Assembly: GCA_937862595.1 (NCBI GenBank)
Contig: CALMFL010000306.1
Span: 1-8,977 of the forward strand
Direction of reading: 5' to 3'
DNA: 8,977 nucleotides
From: an uncultured Fidelibacterota bacterium
Lineage (GTDB): Bacteria; Fidelibacterota; Fidelibacteria; Fidelibacterales; Fidelibacteraceae
Part shown: one piece after another, positions 1-5,810 of the stretch
How the letters are laid out: each line of letters begins with the position of its first letter
How positions within the stretch are numbered: the stretch's first letter is position 1
Made by a program: the position numbers and the translations under genes
The notes under the pieces: generated by a model
The model's input: the letters and a program-made list of their open reading frames with translations, nothing else
Database searches by the model: none
Told to the model about the DNA's origin: nothing

Positions 1-472
1 CCTTGAAGGGATGATAGGTATGGATATCCATGCATTCGGGAATAACGCAATCGACGGCGTGGGCGCCTGCCAGCTCGACATGTGCGCGGGTCGTATCAAA
101 ATGCATGTTGCTGATAAAGTACATGCCGGGGCGTTTCGCCAGAAGCGGAAGGACTACGTGTTCGGCTCCCCGTCCCTGATGCACGGGAATAAAATAGTGA
201 TAGCCCGTGATCTTGTGCACGACATCCCGCAGGCGGTAAAAGCTCCGGCTGCCGGCATACGCTTCATCGCCCTGCATCAGCGCTCCCCATTGGGCGTCGC
301 TCATCGCGCCGGTCCCGCTGTCGGTCAAAAGGTCGATGTAAACCGCTTCGCTGGGAAGCAGGAACAGATTATTATAGGCCTTGCGGAGATATTCCTCGCG
401 CTCTTTCCGCGTGGTCTGCTTGATGGCTTCAACCATTTTGATCCGGTACGGCGGGGCGGAAAACGTTTCCAT
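1..472 (-). CDS. tnaA: Tryptophanase (tryptophan indole-lyase), N-terminal part, cut by left edge
   Basis: PLP-dependent beta-eliminating lyase that would split L-tryptophan into indole, pyruvate and ammonia in the cytoplasm. Only the first 157 residues are in the window; the family is about 460-480 residues, so the PLP lysine is outside. Visible family motifs are IDLLTDSGTGAMSD (residues 46-59), GDEAYAGSRSF (68-78) and the PLP-phosphate loop HQGRGAE (98-104). Tyrosine phenol-lyase shares these. The FDTT at 125-128 favours tryptophanase: from family knowledge, the residue after the PLP-stacking Phe is Asp in tryptophan indole-lyases and Thr in tyrosine phenol-lyases. The start is ATG with GGAGG six bases upstream (479-483). 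It follows lepB after 99 bases that contain a hairpin. No tnaC-like leader is seen. Tyrosine phenol-lyase or a related lyase remains possible without the C-terminus. Confidence 0.82.
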   Translation of the reverse strand, partial: METFSAPPYRIKMVEAIKQTTRKEREEYLRKAYNNLFLLPSEAVYIDLLTDSGTGAMSDAQWGALMQGDEAYAGSRSFYRLRDVVHKITGYHYFIPVHQGRGAEHVVLPLLAKRPGMYFISNMHFDTTRAHVELAGAHAVDCVIPECMDIHTYHPFK

Positions 473-496
473 GAGGAACCTCCATGAAACAGATAC

Positions 497-516
497 GGGG
501 ATCTTTTACGATCCCC
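497..516 (-). terminator. Hairpin between lepB and tnaA: weak terminator or leader structure
   Basis: A perfect 7-bp inverted repeat (GGGGATC / GATCCCC) encloses a 6-base loop in the lepB-tnaA gap. On the minus strand it is followed by GTATCTGTTTC, which is only partly T-rich, so it is a poor intrinsic terminator. It could terminate lepB transcripts inefficiently, stabilise RNA ends or attenuate tnaA. It ends about 14 bases before the tnaA Shine-Dalgarno sequence. The structure is certain; its role is not. Confidence 0.4.
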
Positions 517-571
517 TGATCCGGTGTGATCGGTCTGTGAACAAACGACTATTGATGGTTTTACTGTGCGC

Positions 572-1531
572 TCAGAGCGTTTTTTGCGTCTCTTCCTTTT
601 TTCTGCGCCGTTCCCGAATGCCGTCCCAGAAAAAGGCATAGAACAGGAGCAGGGCCATGCCGCCGATGACCAGGACCTTTTTCCAGGTCTTGTCCCACAG
701 CAGGAACTGAACGGATGTCGGTTTGCCCTTGATGTATGAATAGGGTACCAATCCCCAGAAACGGCTGTCCGCGCTGTTGTCGCGGTTATCGCCCATCATG
801 AAATAATAATCCTGCCTGACCTTGTAGCTGCGGCTGCGGACCCCGTCGATGTACCAGTTGCCGAACTGATAGCTGACTTTCTTCCCCTCTAATTTGAGAA
901 TGTTGTAGGCATACTCGGGGTCTGCGGTATCCAGGTTGAGGACATCCCCTTTTTTCGGGATGTAGAGGGCGGGGTACTGGTCCTTGTTGCCGTGGCCCGA
1001 CGGCCAGATGTAGGGGTTCACGTATCCGGCGTCCTGGATGTTCTCGTAACTGATGTTCGCTTTGGGCGGATCTTCAAAAAGCACGCCGTTGACATATACC
1101 CGTTTATCTTTTATTTGAAGGGTCGAACCGGGCGTACCGATGCAGCGTTTGACGTAATCGTACATCCGGTTCTGGGGGTATTCAAAAATGACGATATCCC
1201 CGGTTTCGGGCTTTTTGATCGCCGGCAGCTTCACGTGCGGGATGGTGAATCCGATGGGCGTGAAGGGGATCGCGATCTTATGCGGCGTTTGCGCGCCGTA
1301 GTACAGCTGATTCCCGATCACAAAGGTCCCGGTCATCATGGTGTTTTCCATCGATCCGGTCGGGACGATATAATTGCAGAATATCATGCTGCGGATCACC
1401 CACACCGCCAGAATAATGACGGTCCAGGATTTTATCTCGTAGATGACCTTCTCTTTCTTTGAAGAAAAGGTCCGCTTGGCCTTCTTTGGTCTCTTATTGT
1501 CCTTCCGGTCCGGGACTGATTGTTCTGACAT
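572..1531 (-). CDS. lepB: Signal peptidase I
   Basis: Membrane serine protease that removes signal peptides from secreted proteins, with its catalytic domain on the outer face of the inner membrane. The 319-residue product has a basic N-terminus (10-28), a membrane segment at about 34-52, then the catalytic Ser60 in PTGSME and the general-base Lys128 in YVKRCIGTPG. The conserved box GDNRDNSADSR is at 247-257, followed by FWGLVP. A long insert lies between the lysine box and this last box, as in longer Gram-negative forms. A second membrane segment is predicted near the C-terminus (about 284-303), followed by a basic tail, which differs from the E. coli layout with both segments N-terminal. 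The start is ATG; AAGGAAG just upstream overlaps the stop codon of the rnhB-yraN fusion, leaving a 9-base gap and suggesting one operon. The substrate list cannot be inferred. Confidence 0.96.
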   Translation of the reverse strand: MSEQSVPDRKDNKRPKKAKRTFSSKKEKVIYEIKSWTVIILAVWVIRSMIFCNYIVPTGSMENTMMTGTFVIGNQLYYGAQTPHKIAIPFTPIGFTIPHVKLPAIKKPETGDIVIFEYPQNRMYDYVKRCIGTPGSTLQIKDKRVYVNGVLFEDPPKANISYENIQDAGYVNPYIWPSGHGNKDQYPALYIPKKGDVLNLDTADPEYAYNILKLEGKKVSYQFGNWYIDGVRSRSYKVRQDYYFMMGDNRDNSADSRFWGLVPYSYIKGKPTSVQFLLWDKTWKKVLVIGGMALLLFYAFFWDGIRERRRKKEETQKTL

Positions 1532-1540
1532 GGGTCTTCC

Positions 1541-2536
1541 TTATTGTAGAATCGCTTCGTAATGTTCGATATCCGGCGCAACCCAGTTGCTGCCGCTTAC
1601 CGTCACAGCATCAAATCTAACATCATATTCGCTCATATTCAAATCATAAAAATAACGTTCGGCGGCGCTCAGCATTTTCCCGACCTTGCCGTCATCGATA
1701 CGTTCAACCGGATCATAGCCTTTTTTACCGAACCTTGTCTTAACTTCGACCATGATAAACTGTTCCCCGCTTTTCATGATCAGGTCGATCTCGCCGTTCA
1801 CGCCGCCGTGGTAATTCCGCGTGACAAAATGATACCCCTTAAGGACCAGGAAATAGACCGCCCAGTTCTCTCCCCACTTTCCGATCATGCCCGCAGAGGG
1901 GTTCTGCGGCAGGATCATCTGTTTGACGGGTGAAAATCCGGTCCGGTGGATCGGACAGGGAAAATGCTCGCGGATCGCTTTCAGATGTTCGGGGGTCCCG
2001 TACCCTTTGTGCTTTTCGAATCCGTATTCGGGATAGATCTCCGCCCAGCGCATCATCATCCTGTCCCGGCTGACTTTGGCTAGGATCGAGGCCGCGGCGA
2101 TCGAAAAGGAGATCCCGTCGCCGCCGACGACCGTATCGCAGCGGCCGGCCAGGGCCGGGGGAAGCTGATTCCCGTCAACAAGAATGTGCGCGTCGGGACG
2201 GGCGAGCTTGTCTGCGGCCCGCTCCATCGCGGTCAGCGCGGCTTTCAGTATATTCGTTTTATTGATCGCCTGTACGCCGAGGGAATGCACCGCCCATGCC
2301 TCGGCATGTTCGGTGATCCATTCGTACGCGGTCTCCCGTTGTTTTTCACTGAGTTTTTTTGAGTCCCGGATCAGGTCATGATGCACCCCGGGCCGGAAGA
2401 TCACCGCCGCGGCGGTGACGGGTCCTGCGAGCGGACCTCTTCCGGCTTCGTCCACGCCCGCAATGACGCCGTACCTGCTGCGGTAGTCTTCATCGATCGC
2501 ATGCAGGGACAGATGTCCGGCTTCATCCGCTGTCAT
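1541..2536 (-). CDS. rnhB: Fusion of ribonuclease HII and YraN/UPF0102 nuclease-like domain
   Basis: One uninterrupted 331-residue frame carries two proteins that are usually separate neighbours. Residues 20-207 are RNase HII, which cuts RNA in RNA:DNA hybrids and single ribonucleotides in DNA. DEAGRGPLAGP starts at Asp29-Glu30, ILVDGN holds Asp121, GGDG holds Asp140, and SIAAASILAKVSRD follows, so the D-E-D-D metal site looks complete. HRTGFSPV at 197-204 closes the domain. Residues 219-331 match YraN/UPF0102, a predicted PD-(D/E)xK-fold nuclease: GKWGENWAVYFL, then GEIDLI (Asp251) and VEVKTR (Glu264, Lys266). The linker is only about 10-15 residues. An internal ATG (Met217, base 1888) could start YraN alone, but I see no good Shine-Dalgarno before it. 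The gene start overlaps the lipoprotein stop by 4 bases (ATGA), implying translational coupling. The YraN function is not established. Confidence 0.95.
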   Translation of the reverse strand: MTADEAGHLSLHAIDEDYRSRYGVIAGVDEAGRGPLAGPVTAAAVIFRPGVHHDLIRDSKKLSEKQRETAYEWITEHAEAWAVHSLGVQAINKTNILKAALTAMERAADKLARPDAHILVDGNQLPPALAGRCDTVVGGDGISFSIAAASILAKVSRDRMMMRWAEIYPEYGFEKHKGYGTPEHLKAIREHFPCPIHRTGFSPVKQMILPQNPSAGMIGKWGENWAVYFLVLKGYHFVTRNYHGGVNGEIDLIMKSGEQFIMVEVKTRFGKKGYDPVERIDDGKVGKMLSAAERYFYDLNMSEYDVRFDAVTVSGSNWVAPDIEHYEAILQ

Positions 2537-3585
2537 TTCTTTAGAACGGATTCTTTGGTTTTAAGCGTTGACGTCGTCGTCGTTTTTTTCGTTTCGTCTT
2601 CCTTGCTTTCCTCTTCGGATTTCTTTTCTTCGGTCTTTTTAAGGACCGGGGCCGGCGCCGGCTTTACGGGTTCCTGAAGGGTCGGGGGCGTGACCGGGTC
2701 CGGGCTCTTTTTCTTGGTGTCCGGTTTATTAATTTCCTGAACGGGTTCTTTTTCTTCATTTTTTTTGATCACGGGATCTTTTTTAAGACCGTCTTCTTTG
2801 ATCTCCACAACGGGTTCCTCTTTTTTAGGAGGATCCTCGTCCTTTTTCTTATACTGATACTGGTCGGACGTGCTGGGCTTGGCATTGCCGGGATCTTTCT
2901 TTCCGACATTCTCGATCTTGTCCTTGGGCTTTACGGGCGTTTCTTCTTCGGGCTCGTTCGGCTCAATGATGATGACGGGACCGGGCTTCGGGGGGCGCGG
3001 AGGACGCGGTTCGGGATGCGGACCGGGATAAGGGCCGTAGTGCGGCTGCGGGATAAAATCGGGCGTACGGTCGATGTCGATGGTTGCGGCGTAAATGACC
3101 CTTCCGCTGCCGACCTCAAAACATCTCACGGACACCATGTCGTCCCAGTCCCCGCGGTAGATCCTTCCGTGAAGGATATAGTCTGCCTGCACCAGTTGAC
3201 GCAGTTCGTAGCCCTTATTGATGATCAGGCTTGTCTGGCTGAGCTCCCGCTCCCTGACGATCTCATAAAGGGATTCCCGTTCCACAACGACCGGATTGCG
3301 GTAGCGCGACAGGGCAGCGACCACGCGGTCCGCAAAGAAAATGCCGCGGTTCAAACGGTCGCCGTATTCGTCCGTAAAATTCAGCACGGCCATGGTCGCC
3401 ATGCCGGAGCGTTTGAAATAGCGTTTCAGTTTGCGCGCGATGAAGTCGGCCGCTTCCTGCTCGTTATCGACCGTGATAAAAGGCTCGTCATTCTGGAAAT
3501 AGGCGTTGTAGTCATAATTCCCGTAATAGGTGCTGCATCCGGACAAAAACATCAGAACGGCGGCCAGCAGGATCATCTTTTTCAT
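2533..3585 (-). CDS. FlgO/CsgG-like lipoprotein with Pro/Lys/Glu-rich tail
   Basis: A predicted lipoprotein of 350 residues. The N-terminus is a lipoprotein signal peptide with lipobox LSGC and lipidated Cys17; the next residue is Ser, compatible with the outer membrane by the usual +2 rule. Residues about 40-175 resemble the FlgO/CsgG-type fold: NEQEAADFIARKL, AVLNFTDEYGD (66-76), FADRVVAAL (84-92), VVVERESLYEIVREREL (99-115) and ADYILHGRI. Proteins of this group act at the outer membrane, for example near the flagellar rings or as secretion pores, but no flagellar or curli gene is nearby. From about residue 178 the sequence is low complexity: a Pro-rich stretch with PRPPRPPKPG, then about 140 residues dominated by Lys, Glu, Pro and Thr. 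The start ATG has AGGA eight bases upstream, and its stop overlaps the next gene. The exact function is unknown. Confidence 0.85.
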   Translation of the reverse strand: MKKMILLAAVLMFLSGCSTYYGNYDYNAYFQNDEPFITVDNEQEAADFIARKLKRYFKRSGMATMAVLNFTDEYGDRLNRGIFFADRVVAALSRYRNPVVVERESLYEIVRERELSQTSLIINKGYELRQLVQADYILHGRIYRGDWDDMVSVRCFEVGSGRVIYAATIDIDRTPDFIPQPHYGPYPGPHPEPRPPRPPKPGPVIIIEPNEPEEETPVKPKDKIENVGKKDPGNAKPSTSDQYQYKKKDEDPPKKEEPVVEIKEDGLKKDPVIKKNEEKEPVQEINKPDTKKKSPDPVTPPTLQEPVKPAPAPVLKKTEEKKSEEESKEDETKKTTTTSTLKTKESVLKK

Positions 3586-3647
3586 TTTTATATTCCTTTT
3601 TTTCTAGACTGAAAAAATATAATTAAATGTATGCAGACCTGAAAGCA
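3586..3647 (-). promoter_or_regulatory. AT-rich gap before the lipoprotein gene, possible promoter
   Basis: This 62-base gap between the comEC stop and the lipoprotein start is much richer in A and T than its surroundings. On the minus strand a TATATT (-10-like) lies at 3616-3621, and an overlapping TAATTA at 3620-3625. No convincing -35 is found at 16-18 bases. The lipoprotein Shine-Dalgarno AGGA is at 3594-3597. A promoter for the lipoprotein, rnhB-yraN and lepB group is plausible but rests mostly on base composition. Confidence 0.3.
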
Positions 3648-5681
3648 TTATTCTCTTTTCCTCCATTTGCCCGCGATCAGGATATAATGCCTCGCGCGGG
3701 TCAATTCGGCATCGACATCGAAGCGCTTTCCCTGAAAGGAGGCCTCCTCCTCCCTTCCCCCGATGCTAATGATCTCAGCGGTCCCGGCGGCGGACAGGCG
3801 GATCTCTCCCCTGTCCGCGGACATGTCTACCGCGATCCTCCCCATCACCCAGCCCGTATCCCGGTCTGCGATATGATAAAGCCCCTCTTCCGGGATTTGG
3901 CCGGGAAAGAGATGCACCGGACACGCCGGATAGTCCCGGCGGACATGCGAAAGGGTCCCGGTCTTGTTTTTCTCCCAGGCGGTGATCACGGTCTGAACCT
4001 TCCTGATGCCCCAGTGCTCCAGAACGGGCCGGATGGAGGAATCGTAATCATTGTAATTGAAGCCTGTGGCTCCCGTGTTGACGACCAGCGCCTCCCGGCC
4101 GCTGCGGCAAAGGATGCAGCGCCCGTTCTTCAGGGCAAGCTGAACGATCTCCGGACGGCTGCTCATGAAGAACCCGAATCCGCACAGACAGGCGGTCAGG
4201 ACCATCAGCCGGTATTTCAGGTTGATCTTCGTGACGCACACGGCGAACAGCACGATCAGCACCGCGCCGCTCAGAAGGGGTTTCCCGTACGACGAAACCT
4301 GCATCGTCCATATCTGCGACCGGGAGGCCAGGCGAAGGACCTCCCGGAATGCGCCGAGCGAAAGGTCCAGGGCCTGAAGGATCACGTCGCTGAAAATGCC
4401 GGGAAGGAAAAGGCAGGGCAGGCTGATCATGGCGCAGATCATGACGCAGAACGTAAGCGGAATGGCAATGAGGTTCAGGAACAGCGAGCAGAGCTGAAGG
4501 GTGTTGAAATAGTGCAGCGCCACCGGCGCCGTGAACAGGGCGGCGCTTAAGGAAACGATCAGCATCTCGTAGCAGTACGTGATGAGCGCATGCTTCGATT
4601 TTAATGGCAGAAGTTCCCTAAGCCTCGAATAGCCCAGCAGGATGCCGGCGACGGCGCAAAAAGAGAACTGGAACCCGACGTCCTTCAGGTAATAGGGATT
4701 GACGAGCAGCAGAATGACGGCGGTGGCGGCCACCGCGTTCAGGGCGTGATAACTGCGCCGGAACAGGGGCGCCGCCAGCAGGAAGGCCGACATCATCGAC
4801 GAACGGATGACCGAGGGCGAGCCCCCGGTAAGATAGCAGTAAAAGACAAGGAACAGCCCCGCCATGACGGTCCGGGCGATGCGCGGAAGGGACAGGGTAA
4901 GCAGGATCTGGTAAACGATCAGGATGATCAGTCCGACATGCAATCCGGACACGGCCAGGAGATGACTGATACCCAGATTGCGAAACATATCCGAAATGCC
5001 CGCCGGTATTTCCGGCTTCATGCCGAAGAGAAACCCGTTCACCAGGCTCCCCTTCTCAATGCCCAGCACGCAGAGAAAGCGGACGGACAGGATATTCCGG
5101 ATGCGGTAGGCGGCATGCCGGAGCGGATCGCCCACGCCCGCATCTTCAAAGACGCTGTGCTTGTTCGTCTGGAACGAATGCGTCAGTCCCTTCCCTTTTG
5201 CATACTCAAGGTAATCAAAGCGGTAAGGGTTCACGCTTTCATTGATCGGGACCATACTTATCGGGGAAACGCGGTAGGACCGTCCCGGCAGCAGGACCGG
5301 CATGGTCGTCCGGGCATAGAGCGTTCCGCAGTACCGCGTTCCGCCGGTTTTTGTCCTGACCTTATACGAGGCGATATGATAGGGTGTGGTCTTCTGCTCC
5401 AGCACCGTGATCTCAAGAGATCCTTCGCGAATCTCAAGGTCCCGTTTTTCCGCGAATACCCGGTCGCTCATGGCCGTTCGGAGCATGCCGGAAAGGACAA
5501 TGCACAGAGCCAGCAGCACAGTCCCGAAACGGTATTTTCCGGGAAGCAGAAAAGCCATGACTACCGGAATGAACAGGGCAAGCGCCACAACCCCCAGCGG
5601 AAGGTCCGCGAAGATTTGCAAAAGGATACCCGTGCAGATGAATACCGCATACCGCACGGCAGGCGCTGTTGAAGCGGGCAA
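3648..5681 (-). CDS. comEC: ComEC/Rec2 family DNA-uptake channel with degenerate C-terminal domain
   Basis: Inner-membrane channel that passes single-stranded DNA into the cytoplasm during natural transformation. The 677-residue protein has N-terminal membrane segments (about 11-66), a soluble DUF4131-like region (about 75-185), then the competence domain with its hallmark GISHLLAVSGLHVGL (237-251), TGGSPSVIRSSMM (285-297) and DVGFQFSFCAVAGILLG (334-350), followed by more membrane segments to about 507. The C-terminal part (about 515-620) resembles the metallo-beta-lactamase-like domain of long ComEC proteins in outline (ALVVNTG, then a strand at 563-568). Where family members carry a THxDxDH-like metal motif it reads VITAWEKNKTG (565-575), so metal catalysis is unlikely. 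The start is TTG with GGGGGA seven bases upstream; no in-frame ATG suits the first membrane segment better. No other competence gene is in the window, so DNA uptake is inferred from family only. Confidence 0.93.
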   Translation of the reverse strand: MPASTAPAVRYAVFICTGILLQIFADLPLGVVALALFIPVVMAFLLPGKYRFGTVLLALCIVLSGMLRTAMSDRVFAEKRDLEIREGSLEITVLEQKTTPYHIASYKVRTKTGGTRYCGTLYARTTMPVLLPGRSYRVSPISMVPINESVNPYRFDYLEYAKGKGLTHSFQTNKHSVFEDAGVGDPLRHAAYRIRNILSVRFLCVLGIEKGSLVNGFLFGMKPEIPAGISDMFRNLGISHLLAVSGLHVGLIILIVYQILLTLSLPRIARTVMAGLFLVFYCYLTGGSPSVIRSSMMSAFLLAAPLFRRSYHALNAVAATAVILLLVNPYYLKDVGFQFSFCAVAGILLGYSRLRELLPLKSKHALITYCYEMLIVSLSAALFTAPVALHYFNTLQLCSLFLNLIAIPLTFCVMICAMISLPCLFLPGIFSDVILQALDLSLGAFREVLRLASRSQIWTMQVSSYGKPLLSGAVLIVLFAVCVTKINLKYRLMVLTACLCGFGFFMSSRPEIVQLALKNGRCILCRSGREALVVNTGATGFNYNDYDSSIRPVLEHWGIRKVQTVITAWEKNKTGTLSHVRRDYPACPVHLFPGQIPEEGLYHIADRDTGWVMGRIAVDMSADRGEIRLSAAGTAEIISIGGREEEASFQGKRFDVDAELTRARHYILIAGKWRKRE

Positions 5682-5688
5682 AGACAGG

Positions 5689-5694
5689 TCCCCC
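5689..5694 (-). promoter_or_regulatory. Shine-Dalgarno site deciding the comEC TTG start
   Basis: GGGGGA on the minus strand sits seven bases before the TTG at 5681. It supports TTG as the comEC start rather than the nearby ATG at 5703, which lies upstream of this site and opens a different frame of 89 codons without recognisable motifs. Confidence 0.55.
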
Positions 5695-5706
5695 GGTTTT
5701 CATGAA

Positions 5707-5735
5707 ATAATAGCGGATTCCCGGCAGTTTTAACA
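5707..5735 (-). promoter_or_regulatory. Candidate promoter for comEC
   Basis: On the minus strand a TATTAT hexamer (-10-like, 5707-5712, one base from TATAAT) is preceded by a weak -35-like GTTAAA or TGTTAA at 5729-5735 with 16-17 bases between. Transcription would start near 5700 and give a leader of about 19 bases ending in the comEC TTG. The weak -35 suggests an activator may be needed, or that the match is chance. Confidence 0.4.
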
Positions 5736-5771
5736 GAACTAAGTGCCGCGCAAAGAGGGGCGAAGGCGTTT

Positions 5772-5787
5772 TATGACCTGCGTCACA
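5772..5787. promoter_or_regulatory. CRP/FNR-like palindrome upstream of comEC
   Basis: On the minus strand this reads TGTGACGCAGGTCATA: arms TGTGAC and GTCATA pair at 5 of 6 positions around four bases, close to the E. coli CRP pattern TGTGA-N6-TCACA (9 of 10 defined bases). Its centre is about 80 bases upstream of the inferred comEC transcription start. CRP control of competence genes is known in Haemophilus and Vibrio. Whether this organism has a CRP with that specificity cannot be seen here, and a single match could be chance. Confidence 0.25.
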
Positions 5788-5810
5788 GAATCCCGCGATT
5801 TACGGAGAGA

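Noticed and set aside
11..487. Plus-strand open frame of 158 codons
   Set aside because: The minus strand here encodes a clear tryptophanase N-terminus with a good ribosome site.
473..571. tnaC-type leader peptide before tryptophanase
   Set aside because: A search of the minus-strand frames shows only short frames from TTG or an ATG overlapping the ribosome site, none with a Trp codon.
569..587. Plus-strand hairpin-like CGCTCAGAGCG followed by six T
   Set aside because: The stem is only four base pairs, lies across the lepB stop codon, and no plus-strand gene ends here; probably chance.
2540..2960. Possible repeat array or CRISPR in the T/C-rich stretch
   Set aside because: The sequence is low complexity because it encodes the Lys/Glu/Pro tail of the lipoprotein; repeats are irregular with no constant unit or spacers.
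3016..3612. Plus-strand open frame of 198 codons
   Set aside because: Antisense to the lipoprotein gene, which has a lipobox, a ribosome site and coupling to the next gene.
5434..5703. 89-codon minus-strand frame starting at an ATG next to the comEC promoter
   Set aside because: It runs in another frame through the comEC N-terminus and has no recognisable motif; the Shine-Dalgarno lies downstream of its ATG and serves the comEC TTG.
3627..5733. Long plus-strand open frames of 307, 308 and 115 codons
   Set aside because: They lie antisense to comEC, which has clear family motifs. Their translations are rich in Arg, Gly, Asp and His without recognisable domains, as expected for shadows of GC-rich coding sequence.
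5735..5810. Terminator after nadE
   Set aside because: Only short imperfect stems are seen and none is followed by a T-run on the minus strand.
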